From Streptomyces cyaneofuscatus (GTDB taxonomy: Bacteria > Actinomycetota > Actinomycetes > Streptomycetales > Streptomycetaceae): DNA of 64,000 bases. Shown here in pieces: positions 33,513 through 42,737 of the stretch (position 1 is the first letter of the stretch; the number at the start of each line of letters is the position of its first letter). The translations under genes and the position numbers were made by a program. The notes under the pieces were generated by a model, which did no database searches, had not been told where the DNA came from, and saw only the letters and a program-made list of their open reading frames with translations. The stretch lies in the NCBI RefSeq assembly GCF_000718135.1, contig NZ_JOEM01000011.1, positions 124,001-188,000 of the forward strand, in the 5' to 3' direction.

Positions 33513-35222
33513 TCAGGCCCCGCCCGTGCCCCCGGATTCGCCGGTGGCCTCGCCGATCTTGGAGACCCAGTCGGTGACCTTGCCGATCGCGTCGCCGATC
33601 GCTTCCCAGTAGCCCTTGCCCTGGGCGACCCAGTCCTGGAGCGGGGTCAGCTCCCAGATCAGCCAGCCGGCGACGACCAGCAGCACGATCGTGAACAGGC
33701 AGCCCTTGAGGCAGCCGAGACCGGGGATGCGCATCGGGCTGGAGCTGCGCTGCCTCGGCGGACGCGGCTCACGCGGCGGGCGCTGGGCCGGCTGCTGGGG
33801 CTGCTGCGGCTGCGGGGGCGCGTACTGCTGGCGCTGGGGCTGCTGCGGGGCCTGGTAGCGCTGCGGCTGATGCTGTTGCTGGTGTTGAGGCTGGTGCTGC
33901 TGCTGGTGCTGCGGGTACTGCTGCTGGAGCGGCTGCTGCCGGTGCTGCGGAGGCTGCTGCTGCCGCTGCGGGGGCTGCTGCTGGCGCTGGGGGCGGCGGC
34001 GCAGGGGGTCCTGGCTCGGGTCCAGGTACTGCACCTGCGTCTGCTCGTTGCGGTCGCGGGCCGCCTGGAGCTGCGACTGCCAGGGGTGCGGGCCGTCCGG
34101 CTGCGGCGACCCGTCGGGGTGCTGCGGCGGTACGGGCGGCATGACGGCGGTCGGGTCGGCGTGGCCCTGGTTGCCGTGACCCTGGTTGCCGCCGGGGCCA
34201 CCGGTCTGCGGGAGCACGCTGGTGGCCGCGCCGGGGTCGTACGAGCCCGCGTTGCTCGGCAGCACCTGCGTGGGGTCGGCCGCGCCGGGGGTGTCCGGGA
34301 CGGCCGTGGGCGCCGGGTCGGGGGCGAGCAGGGCGCCCACCCCGTCGGCGGCGGCGATCTGGGCCGAGTTCGCGTGGACGCCGATGCCGGCGGCGACCGT
34401 ACGCAGGCCACGGGCCAGGTTCTCGGCGCTGGGCCGCTGGTCCGGGTCCTTGCGCAGGCAGCGCTCTATGACCGTCCAGAGGGGCTCGGGGACGGTGGAG
34501 GGGCGGCGGGGCTCCTCGCTGAGGTGCCGGTGCAGGACTTCGAGGGCGGTGCCCCCGGCGAACGGCGGGCGGCCGGTGACCAGCTCGTACAGCAGGATGC
34601 CCGCGCCGTAGATGTCCACGGCGGAGGTCTGCGGGCGGCCCTCGGCGGACTCCGGCGCCACATAGGCGGGGGTGCCGACGAACTCGTGCGTCCGGGTCAG
34701 CCCCGGGGAGTCGGCGAGCCGCGCGATGCCGAAGTCGGTGAGCATCGGGGTCATGCCGCCGCCCCGCTCGTCGAGCAGCACGTTGGCCGGCTTGAGGTCG
34801 CGGTGGACGACGCCGTCGGCGTGGCTGGCGGCGAGCGCGTCGGCGATCTGCGCGGTGAGCAGGGCGGCCGCGACCGGGGTGAGCGGGCCGTTCGCGCGCA
34901 GATAGCGGTGCAGGTCGGGACCGTCGATCAGGTCCATCACCAGGGCGAGGAGATCGCCCTCGACGACCAGGTCGCGGGTGCGCACGATGTTCGGGTGCGT
35001 GAGCCGGAGCAGCACGGAGCGCTCCCGCAGGAAGCGCATCACCACATCGGCGTCGTTGGCGAGCTCCTCCTTGAGGACCTTGATCGCCACGGTCTCGCCG
35101 GGCTGACCGGCGACGGCCGCCTCGGCGCCCGCGGTCTCCCGCTGGCGGGCTCGCCAGACGGTGCCCGTGGCGCCGCGTCCGAGCGGTTCCTCCAGGAGGT
35201 ACTTGCTGCCTACAGGCCGCAC
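33513..35222 (-). CDS. pkaB: Membrane-anchored Ser/Thr protein kinase PkaB
   Basis: A 569-residue Hanks-type kinase, started at GTG 35222 (reading RPVGSKYLLEE) where AGGGAG lies 8 nt upstream. It has the glycine loop GRGATGTVW, catalytic K48 (VAIKVL), HRDLKPANVLL and LTDFGIARL. The linker after the kinase fold is remarkable: about 90 residues made mainly of Gln and Pro (QQPPQ and QHQPQ runs) that may be flexible or phase-separating. A helix near the C-terminus (CLFTIVLLVVAGWLIWEL) anchors it, with a short external tail. Substrates are unknown; the divergent FHA-FtsK protein is an obvious candidate partner. pkaA follows on the same strand. Confidence 0.92.
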   Translation of the reverse strand: MRPVGSKYLLEEPLGRGATGTVWRARQRETAGAEAAVAGQPGETVAIKVLKEELANDADVVMRFLRERSVLLRLTHPNIVRTRDLVVEGDLLALVMDLIDGPDLHRYLRANGPLTPVAAALLTAQIADALAASHADGVVHRDLKPANVLLDERGGGMTPMLTDFGIARLADSPGLTRTHEFVGTPAYVAPESAEGRPQTSAVDIYGAGILLYELVTGRPPFAGGTALEVLHRHLSEEPRRPSTVPEPLWTVIERCLRKDPDQRPSAENLARGLRTVAAGIGVHANSAQIAAADGVGALLAPDPAPTAVPDTPGAADPTQVLPSNAGSYDPGAATSVLPQTGGPGGNQGHGNQGHADPTAVMPPVPPQHPDGSPQPDGPHPWQSQLQAARDRNEQTQVQYLDPSQDPLRRRPQRQQQPPQRQQQPPQHRQQPLQQQYPQHQQQHQPQHQQQHQPQRYQAPQQPQRQQYAPPQPQQPQQPAQRPPREPRPPRQRSSSPMRIPGLGCLKGCLFTIVLLVVAGWLIWELTPLQDWVAQGKGYWEAIGDAIGKVTDWVSKIGEATGESGGTGGA

Positions 35223-35723
35223 GTCTTGCACTCCCTGCTGATCGTGGTGCTTGCGGTCCCCCGGGCCCACCCGGATGTTCCGGGCCGACGCTCCGGCCCA
35301 TGTTCCGGCCCACTCTAATGCCGCTGGACAAGGGGTCGGGGGGTCGCGTTTCGGGGGAAGACGCGCACACCGGACAGATGGTTGCCGCACACGGTTGACG
35401 CTCGGGAATCCGAGACTCGAACTGCAGTGCCGCACCCGTGCCCGGGAGGCGGCAGGTATCGCCTGTGACGGCGGCCCGACCGGCGGGAACAGGACGCAAG
35501 CAGGCACTTTTGCGCCCACAGCCGACCATTCAAGATCATTTAAAGGTGACCGCCGGGCGTGTTGTCAGTGGCAGGTGCGAGGATGCCTCCAAGGACGGAT
35601 CTGACGGGTCGGGAGCCCGGGGTCCGTGACGACCTGTACGGACGACCTGTCCGTGCCGGGTGGGGGGAATCACAGGGCGTTTCCCCTGCCGGGCACCCCG
35701 CGCAGAAGGGACCGCCGACGGCG
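35223..35723. other. Divergent promoter region between pkaB and the FHA-FtsK gene
   Basis: About 500 bp without a convincing gene. It includes a rare AT-rich patch near 35528-35546 (TTCAAGATCATTTAAAGG), the most likely rightward promoter area. A GGGGAA/TTCCCC inverted repeat lies near 35660-35690, just upstream of the FHA gene. Confidence 0.5.
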
Positions 35724-38700
35724 ATGCAGATCCGGCTGACCGTCCTCGCGCCGCGCAGCGGCCAGACCCCGGCGCGCGCCTGCGACGTGCTCGTCACCGC
35801 ACCCGCCGGGACGGCACTGGCCGCTGTCGCCTCCGGCCTGGCCCAGGCCGTCTCCGGGCCCGAGGGCTCCCAGGGCGGCGGGGCGGTGGTGCTCTTCGCC
35901 GGGCGGGAGCGGCTGGACTCCCAGCGCATCGCCCTGGGTGAGCCGCCACTGGTGGACGGGGCGGTCCTCTCGCTCCAGCTCCCCGGCGAGGACGAGGCGA
36001 CGGACGACACCGTTCCGGCCCAGCTCCACGTGGTCGCCGGGCCGGACGCGGGCGGGGTCCATCTGCTGCACGGCGGGCAGATCCGGATCGGCCGCTCCGC
36101 CGAGGCCGATGTCCCGCTGGACGACCCGGACGTGTCGCGGCTGCACTGCGCGGTGACGGTCTCCGAGGACGGCCGGGTCGCGGTGGCCGACCTCGGCTCG
36201 ACGAACGGCACCTCGCTGGACGGTACGGAGGTCCGCGACCGGCCCGTCCGCTTCCCGCCCGGCGCCCTGCTGCGGCTCGGCGAATCGACCCTCCGGCTGA
36301 CGGCGGGCGTGCGTCCGGTGACGCTGCCGACGGCCCCGGACGGCGAGGGCCACCTGCGGGTGAGCCGCGTCGAGACGGAGCCGCACGCGCCGGACGCCGC
36401 GTACGGGAGCCCGTCGCCGTCGTCCTACGCCCACCGCCAGGAGGCGGCGAGGCGGGAGGGGTCGACGGGGCCGGTGGGCCAGATGGGGCCGGTGGGGTAC
36501 GGGGGCCAGGCTTCCGGCCCCGGACACGGCTCCCCCGAGGCTGCCGCGCGGCAGCGCACCCATGGCAGCCGGGAGCCGTTCCCGGCAGGCGGCGCGGGTG
36601 GACGTGAGCCGTTCGGTCCGGCAGGCGCCCGGGGGAGCGGCCGGGAGCCGTTCGGTACGGGCGGCGGTACCGAGCCGTTCGGTGCCGGCGGCGGTACGGA
36701 GTCGTTCGGTGCGGGCGAAACGCCCCGGCGCGGGGGCATAGGCGCCTGGGCCCGGCGGCTCAAGGGCGGTGGCGGCAGCAGGGGCGAGCAGGCGCAGGGC
36801 GCCGAGCAGCCGGGCCGGGGCTCATGGCCGGAGACGGGGGCGGCCCCGTCCGGTCGCGCCCACGCCTCGTCCGGTCACGCCCCGGAGGCCCCGGGCTCCG
36901 ACCCGTACGCCTCCTCCGCCTCCTCCTTGGCCTCCGCCGGTTCCGCCGGTTCCTTCGGTGACGCGGGGGGCCACCTCGCCTCCCCCGCCTCGCCGCTCTC
37001 CCCCTTCTCCGCCGTGCCGTCCGCGCCCGAGGGCACCTGGCCGGACCCTGCGGCCGTGCTGCTGACCGCGCTGGGCCCCGGGCCCCGGCTGTGGGAGCGC
37101 CACGACGGGCACCCGGAGGCCCTGGTGGTGCGGCTCGGGACGACCGACCGGGCCGATGTGCCGTCGGTGCCGGTGACGGTGGGACTGCGGGAGGCCGGTT
37201 CGCTGGGCCTCGCCGGGCCGCGCGCCCGGCTGGCGGGGCTCGCCCGCGCCACGGTGGCGCAGCTCGCCGCCCTGCACTCCCCCTTCGACCTGGAGATCGT
37301 GCTCATCTCCACAGACCGCGCCCGCTCCCTGGAGGAGCGGCGGCGCGAGTGGTCCTGGCTGGGGTGGCTGCCGCATCTGCGCCCGATGCACGGGCAGGAC
37401 TGCCGACTCCTCCTCGCGTACGACCGTGAGCAGGCGGCCGCCCGGACGGCCGAGCTGGTCCGCCGCCTGGACGAGGGCCCGCTCGGTCCCGGCTGGCCCA
37501 ACCTGGACCGCACCGGGGTGGCCGACGCGGCCCGCGCGCACACGGGCCCGCACACCGTGGTCATCCTGGACGGCGACCCGGGTACGGCGGCGCTGCGCGA
37601 GACCACGGCCCGGCTGGCCGGTGCGGGGGCGGCGGCGGGCATCCACCTGATCTGCCTGGCCGAGACCTCGGCCGCCTCCCCCACCTCCCCGGTGGCCGCG
37701 ACGTACGACGCCGCCTGCCGGGCCTCCATCGCCTTCCGCGAGTGCGGGGCGGTCGCGATGCTCAGCGGCGATGTGGCGACGGCGTTGCGCCTGCTGCGTA
37801 CGGCGGGCGGTCAGGCGGCGGGCCACGGCACGGTGGCCGCGGTGGACGCGGTGTCGGCGGCCTGGGCCGAGCGGTTCGGGCGGGCGCTGGCGCCCCTGCG
37901 CGACGAGGGCTCGGCCGCACTGGCGGGCCGCCCGACGACGGCGGCGCTGCCGCCCTCGGCCCGCCTGCTGGACGAGCTGGGCCTGGCCCGCGCCACCCCG
38001 GCGTCGCTGATGGCCCGCTGGGCCTCCACGGCGGAGCACCAGCCGGGCGCATCGGTGCCCAGGCCCGCCGCCGTCCCCCCGTCCCGGTCGGACCGGGAGA
38101 CCCCCGGCTCGGGCCGCACGCTGAGCACGGGCCCCCGCGTCGGCCCCCAGCGTTCGTCGGGCGACAGCCACCGCTCCCAGGAGACCCCGGGCTCTGGGCG
38201 TACGCCGTACCCGGGAGCGGACCGCCAGGACTCCGGCCGCACGCCGTACCCACGAGCAGGGGGCGGGGATTCCGGCCGTACGCCGTACCCGGGCGCCGAA
38301 GCCAGGGACTCGGCCCGTACGCCGTACCCGGCCACGGACAGCCGGGACTCCAGCCGCACCCTCTACCCGGACACCGAGAACCGGGAGTACCGGCACACCC
38401 CGTACCCGGCCGCCGAGAGCCGGGGCTCGGGCCGCACGCCGTACCCGGGCGCGGACCGCCAGGACTCGGGCCGTACGCCCTACCCCCCGGCCGAAGCTCA
38501 CGGCTCCGGCCGTACGCCCTACCCGGGGGCGGACGCCGGCGATTCCGGCCGCACCCCGCACCCCTCCCGCACCGCCCCCCGGGTCGGCCCGCAGGGGGGT
38601 GAGGCCGAGGCGGGGCGGGCGCCGGAGGCCGTGCACGCCGGGCGGCCCGTGCTCGTGCTCGGGGCGGGGCCCCGGGGTGCCCTCAGTGTCGATCTCGCCG

Positions 38701-39707
38701 ACGAGGGCCCGCACCTCCTCATCGAAGGGCCCGCCGGCAGCGGGCGTACCGAGCTGCTGCGGGCCATCGCCGCCTCCCTCGCCTCCTCCGCCCGGCCCGA
38801 CCGGCTCGGCATCCTGCTGGTCGACGGCGCCGGCGGAAAGCCCGAGGAGCACGGCAGTTCAGCACCGGGGCTGCTCCCCTGTACGGAGCTGCCGCACGTA
38901 TCCACCCATCTCGTCGCCTCCGACCCGGTCCGGATGCGGGAGTTCGCGCAGGCCCTCGGCGGCGAGCTGAAGCGCCGCGCCGAGCTGCTCGGCCCGCTGG
39001 ACTTCGCCGCCTGGCACGCCCGGCACGCGGAAGAGGCCCAGCAGGAGGAGTCCCGGCGGGTCGTGGGCCAGCGTCCGCCGAGCGGCGCCGAGCGCCGGGG
39101 CGACCTGGACTCCCCGGCCAGCGGCACCCTGCGGCTGCGCCAGGTCGCGCCGCGGGCGTCGGACCCGGGCCCCTCGCCCCTGCCGCGCCTGGTCGTGCTC
39201 GCCGACGACTTCGACGCACTGGTCGCTCCGGGGCTCGGCAGCCCCGGCCGCCCCGCCGCCGGTTCCGTGGTGCGGGCGCTGGAGGCCGTGGCGCGGGACG
39301 GCGGCCGGCTCGGGGTGCACCTGGTCGCCACCTCGGCGCGCCCGGACCGTACGGAGGACACCGAGCTGGCCCGGGGGGCGAGGCTGCGCATCGTGCTGGA
39401 CGCGCCGGTCCTGCCGCCCTCCCCCGACGAACCCGCCCCGGGCCGGGGCAGGCTGGGCCACCCGGACGGCCGGGTGACCCCGTTCCAGGGGGGCCGGGTC
39501 ACCGGCCGCATCCCGCGTACGGCGACGCTGCGGCCCACCGTGGTCCCGCTGGAGTGGGAGCGGATGGGCGATCCGCCGACCCGCCGCCCGGTCAGGGAGC
39601 TCGGCAACGGGCCGACGGACCTGGCCCTGCTCGCCAGCGCCCTGGAGCGCGCGGCCCGCTCGGTGAACGCCGAACGCCTGCCTCCGCTGATCCCGTTCCC
39701 GACCTGA
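35724..39707 (+). CDS. FHA domain and FtsK/SpoIIIE-like protein with tandem repeats
   Basis: A 1327-residue protein started at ATG 35724 (MQIRLTVLAPRSG). An FHA phosphothreonine-binding domain lies near residues 115-185 (IRIGRSAEADVPLDDPDVS, then DLGSTNGTSLDG). A 250-residue Gly/Pro/Ser-rich linker follows, then FtsK/EssC-like sequence from about residue 430 (LLTALGPGPRLWERH). At residues 824-947 there is a 13-residue tandem repeat (SGRTPYPGADRQD). The final ATPase unit has GPAGSGRTELLRAIAASLAS near residue 1002, where the Walker A Lys is Arg, and LVVLADDFDAL as Walker B. It resembles stand-alone EssC/EccC-type ATPases, but no ESX genes are near. It is divergent from pkaB. Confidence 0.85.
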   Translation: MQIRLTVLAPRSGQTPARACDVLVTAPAGTALAAVASGLAQAVSGPEGSQGGGAVVLFAGRERLDSQRIALGEPPLVDGAVLSLQLPGEDEATDDTVPAQLHVVAGPDAGGVHLLHGGQIRIGRSAEADVPLDDPDVSRLHCAVTVSEDGRVAVADLGSTNGTSLDGTEVRDRPVRFPPGALLRLGESTLRLTAGVRPVTLPTAPDGEGHLRVSRVETEPHAPDAAYGSPSPSSYAHRQEAARREGSTGPVGQMGPVGYGGQASGPGHGSPEAAARQRTHGSREPFPAGGAGGREPFGPAGARGSGREPFGTGGGTEPFGAGGGTESFGAGETPRRGGIGAWARRLKGGGGSRGEQAQGAEQPGRGSWPETGAAPSGRAHASSGHAPEAPGSDPYASSASSLASAGSAGSFGDAGGHLASPASPLSPFSAVPSAPEGTWPDPAAVLLTALGPGPRLWERHDGHPEALVVRLGTTDRADVPSVPVTVGLREAGSLGLAGPRARLAGLARATVAQLAALHSPFDLEIVLISTDRARSLEERRREWSWLGWLPHLRPMHGQDCRLLLAYDREQAAARTAELVRRLDEGPLGPGWPNLDRTGVADAARAHTGPHTVVILDGDPGTAALRETTARLAGAGAAAGIHLICLAETSAASPTSPVAATYDAACRASIAFRECGAVAMLSGDVATALRLLRTAGGQAAGHGTVAAVDAVSAAWAERFGRALAPLRDEGSAALAGRPTTAALPPSARLLDELGLARATPASLMARWASTAEHQPGASVPRPAAVPPSRSDRETPGSGRTLSTGPRVGPQRSSGDSHRSQETPGSGRTPYPGADRQDSGRTPYPRAGGGDSGRTPYPGAEARDSARTPYPATDSRDSSRTLYPDTENREYRHTPYPAAESRGSGRTPYPGADRQDSGRTPYPPAEAHGSGRTPYPGADAGDSGRTPHPSRTAPRVGPQGGEAEAGRAPEAVHAGRPVLVLGAGPRGALSVDLADEGPHLLIEGPAGSGRTELLRAIAASLASSARPDRLGILLVDGAGGKPEEHGSSAPGLLPCTELPHVSTHLVASDPVRMREFAQALGGELKRRAELLGPLDFAAWHARHAEEAQQEESRRVVGQRPPSGAERRGDLDSPASGTLRLRQVAPRASDPGPSPLPRLVVLADDFDALVAPGLGSPGRPAAGSVVRALEAVARDGGRLGVHLVATSARPDRTEDTELARGARLRIVLDAPVLPPSPDEPAPGRGRLGHPDGRVTPFQGGRVTGRIPRTATLRPTVVPLEWERMGDPPTRRPVRELGNGPTDLALLASALERAARSVNAERLPPLIPFPT
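38193..38564 (+). repeat. 39-bp tandem repeats in the FHA-FtsK gene
   Basis: Nine full units of 39 bp plus a partial tenth, in perfect register, encode the 13-residue unit with consensus S-G-R-T-P-Y-P-G-A-x-x-x-D. Units 5 and 6 have drifted most (SSRTLYP and YRHTPYP). TPYP is kept in eight units. Confidence 0.9.
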
Positions 39708-39973
39708 GACGACCCCGCCGGAATCCGCCGCTCCACACCCTGGAGGCACGCGCCCCACCTGACACTCCTGCCCCTGCCCGCCCGTCCCTCACCTCATTCC
39801 GCCGCATCCGCGCCCATCTGCTGATACGACGTCACGAGGCGATCACGATCACCGTGTTGGGCCGGACGGCGGTATTGCGGGGCCCGTGCACCGGGCGTAG
39901 GACTGTGCGCACGGACGACGCAGCCCGGGCGACGACAGCGTGGTCGGGCGCGTACGGAAGAGACGGGGCAGGA

Positions 39974-41347
39974 ATGCGTACAACCCTTTCCATACGCAGG
40001 GCAGCACTCGTCTTCACGGCGGTCGGCGCTCTGGCGCTGACCGGCTGCGGGGACGGCGGCGGGGACGGTGGCGGGTCGAAAAAGCCGGGCGGCGGGACGG
40101 ACAAGGGCACGGACAGCGCCCCCACCGTCACCCTGCCGAAGCTGGACGGGGAGAACATCTCCGTCGCCGCGGTCTGGACCGGACCCGAGCAGGCCAACTT
40201 CACCAAGGTGCTGGGCGAGTTCGAGAAGCGTACGGGCGCGAAGGTCACCTTCGTCCCGGCCCAGGACCCGATCGTCAACTTCCTCGGTACGAAGATCGCG
40301 GGCGGCCAGCCCCCGGACGTCGCGATGATCCCGCAGGTCGGCGCCATCCAGCAGGCGGTGGCCAAGAAGTGGGCCAAGCCGGTCGGCCCCGAGGCCAGGG
40401 CCCAGCTCGGCCAGAACTACACCCAGGTGTGGCAGGACCTCGGCGCGGTGGACGGCACCCAGTACGGCGTGTACTTCAAGGCCGCCAACAAGTCCCTGAT
40501 CTGGTACAACGCGGCGGCCTTCGACAACGCGGGCGCGGCCGAGCCGAAGACCTGGAAGGACTTCATCACCACCGCGGAGACCATCTCCGCCTCCGGTGTC
40601 ACCCCGGTCTCCGTCGCGGGCGCCGACGGCTGGACGCTCACCGACTGGTTCGAGAACGTCTACCTCTCCCAGGCGGGCCCGGAGAAGTACGACCAGCTCG
40701 CCAAGCATGAGATCCCATGGACCGACCCCTCCGTCAAGGACGCGCTGACCACGCTCGCCGAGCTGTTCGGCAAGCCGGAGCTGATCGCGGGCGGCGCCGA
40801 CGGGGCGCTCCAGACGGAGTTCCCGGCCTCGGTGACCCAGACGTTCACCGGCGGCGACCAGCCCAAGGGCGCCATGGTCTTCGAGGGCGACTTCGTCTCC
40901 ATCAACATCGCGCAGACCGAGGCGAAGATCGGTACGGACGCGAAAGTCTTCCCGTTCCCGGCGGTCGGCGCGGACTCCCCCGTGGTGACCGGCGGCGACG
41001 CGGCCGTGGCGCTGAAGGACAGCAAGGGCGCCCAGGCGCTGCTGACCTGGCTGGCCTCGGCGGACGCGGCGAAGATCTGGGCCGAGGCGGGCGGGTTCAT
41101 CTCGCCGAACAAGTCCTTGGACACCGCCGCGTACCCCAACGACGTGCAGCGCACGATGGCCGAGGCGCTCGTCGCGGCCGGTGACGACGTCCGCTTCGAC
41201 ATGTCGGACCAGGCCCCGCAGTCGTTCGGCGGGACGCCCGGCAAGGGCGAGTGGAAGATCCTCCAGGACTTCCTGAAGAACCCGAAGGATGTCGCGGGGG
41301 CCCAGCAGAAGCTGGAGTCCGAGGCGGCCAAGGCGTACAAGAGCTGA
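39974..41347 (+). CDS. Sugar-binding lipoprotein of a second ABC importer
   Basis: A 457-residue family 1 solute-binding protein started at ATG 39974, with GGGGCAGG just upstream. The lipoprotein signal ends ALTGC with acylated C25, followed by a flexible Gly/Lys linker (GDGGGDGGGSKKPGGG). The mature domain contains ISVAAVWTGPEQANFTKVL and FLGTKIAGGQPPDVAMI. It should deliver an oligosaccharide, probably an alpha-glucoside-type ligand by general similarity, but the ligand is not determined. Two permease genes follow; no ATPase is encoded, so MsiK is expected to power it. Confidence 0.9.
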   Translation: MRTTLSIRRAALVFTAVGALALTGCGDGGGDGGGSKKPGGGTDKGTDSAPTVTLPKLDGENISVAAVWTGPEQANFTKVLGEFEKRTGAKVTFVPAQDPIVNFLGTKIAGGQPPDVAMIPQVGAIQQAVAKKWAKPVGPEARAQLGQNYTQVWQDLGAVDGTQYGVYFKAANKSLIWYNAAAFDNAGAAEPKTWKDFITTAETISASGVTPVSVAGADGWTLTDWFENVYLSQAGPEKYDQLAKHEIPWTDPSVKDALTTLAELFGKPELIAGGADGALQTEFPASVTQTFTGGDQPKGAMVFEGDFVSINIAQTEAKIGTDAKVFPFPAVGADSPVVTGGDAAVALKDSKGAQALLTWLASADAAKIWAEAGGFISPNKSLDTAAYPNDVQRTMAEALVAAGDDVRFDMSDQAPQSFGGTPGKGEWKILQDFLKNPKDVAGAQQKLESEAAKAYKS

Positions 41348-41351
41348 CGCG

Positions 41352-42737
41352 GTGGCCACCACGAACACGGAGGGCGCCGGTCCGGCGCCCTCCGTCTCCC
41401 CCGCCGCAGCCCCGGACCCACGCCCGTCACCGAAGGCCGGAGGCAGGAGCGTCACCGGCACCCGTAAAGCCATCGCGGCGGCGTTCCTGCTGCCCGCGCT
41501 GGTGCTGCTCGGCGCCCTGGTGCTCTATCCGATCGGTTACTCGGTCTACCGGTCGTTCTTCGACCAGGCGGGCACGGGCTTCGCCGGGATCGACAACTAC
41601 AAGGCGCTGTTCACCGACGACACGATCCTCACCGCGGTGAAGAACAACGCGATCTGGGTGGTGTTCGCCCCGACCGTCGCCACCGCGCTCGGCCTGATCT
41701 TCGCCGTCCTGACCGAACGGATCCGCTGGGGTACGGCGTTCAAGCTGATCGTCTTCATGCCGATGGCGATCTCGATGCTGGCGGCGGGCATCATCTTCCG
41801 CCTCGTCTACGACCAGGCGCCCGAGCGCGGGGTGGCCAACGCCGTCGCGGTGAGCGTGCACGACACGTTCAACGAGTCGGCCGGCTTCCCCAAGGCACGC
41901 CCGCTGCCCGTGCACCCGCTGGAGAAGGGTGCGGGCGGGTCGTTCGTCTCCAAGGAGCCGGTACGGGCCGGCGAAGCCGTCCAGGTGCCGCTGGTCGGCG
42001 TCGCCCCGGCGAAGATGCCCGGCGACGCCCGCCCGGCGAAGGCGGCTCCGGCGGCGGACGGTGACCGGATCACCGGCACGGCCTGGCTGGACTTCACCCG
42101 GGGCGGCGGCGGGAAGCCGAATGTCGTCGACCCGGAGGAGCTGGGCCTGAAGGGCCTGAAGGTCGAGGCGGTCAAGGACGGCAAGGTCGTCGCCACCGCG
42201 ACCGCCGGGGCCGACGGGGTCTTCACCCTGCCCGCATCGGCGGACGGGGCCCAACTCCGCCTGCCCGCCGACAACTTCCGCGAGCCCTACAACGGCGTCG
42301 ACTGGCTCGGCCCGTCCCTGGTGACCCCCGGGATCATCGGGAGTTACGTGTGGATGTGGGCCGGGTTCGCGATGGTGCTGATCGCGGCCGGTCTGGCCGG
42401 TCTGCCGCGTGAGCTCCTGGAGGCGGCCCGGGTGGACGGCGCCAACGAGTGGCAGGTGTTCCGCCGGATCACCGTGCCGATGCTGGCCCCGGTCCTGGCG
42501 GTGGTGCTGGTGACGCTGATGATCAACGTGCTGAAGGTCTTCGACCTGGTCTTCATCATCGCGCCGGGCTCCAGCCAGGACGACGCGAACGTCCTGGCCC
42601 TCCAGCTGTACCGGTCCTCGTTCGGCACGGACGCCGACCTGGGCATCGGCAGCGCGATCGCGGTGCTCCTGCTGCTGCTGGTGTTGCCGGTGATGCTGTT
42701 CAACATCCGGCGCATGCGGAAGGAGGCGCGGCGATGA
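41352..42737 (+). CDS. ABC sugar permease (MalF-like) with a large extracytoplasmic insert
   Basis: A 461-residue permease starting at GTG 41352, 4 nt after the binding-protein stop. Six helices are predicted, with the EAA loop ELLEAARVDGANEWQVFRR. Between helix 3 (FMPMAISMLAAGIIFRLVYD) and helix 4 (GIIGSYVWMWAGFAMVL) about 160 residues (roughly 155-316) replace the usual loop of about 30. The insert faces outward and includes a short Ig/Cna-B-like strand pattern (GLKGLKVEAVKDGKVVATAT, then GVFTLPASADGAQLRLP). Its position recalls the MalF P2 loop that holds the binding protein in E. coli. The next permease overlaps by 4 nt (ATGA). Confidence 0.9.
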   Translation: MATTNTEGAGPAPSVSPAAAPDPRPSPKAGGRSVTGTRKAIAAAFLLPALVLLGALVLYPIGYSVYRSFFDQAGTGFAGIDNYKALFTDDTILTAVKNNAIWVVFAPTVATALGLIFAVLTERIRWGTAFKLIVFMPMAISMLAAGIIFRLVYDQAPERGVANAVAVSVHDTFNESAGFPKARPLPVHPLEKGAGGSFVSKEPVRAGEAVQVPLVGVAPAKMPGDARPAKAAPAADGDRITGTAWLDFTRGGGGKPNVVDPEELGLKGLKVEAVKDGKVVATATAGADGVFTLPASADGAQLRLPADNFREPYNGVDWLGPSLVTPGIIGSYVWMWAGFAMVLIAAGLAGLPRELLEAARVDGANEWQVFRRITVPMLAPVLAVVLVTLMINVLKVFDLVFIIAPGSSQDDANVLALQLYRSSFGTDADLGIGSAIAVLLLLLVLPVMLFNIRRMRKEARR

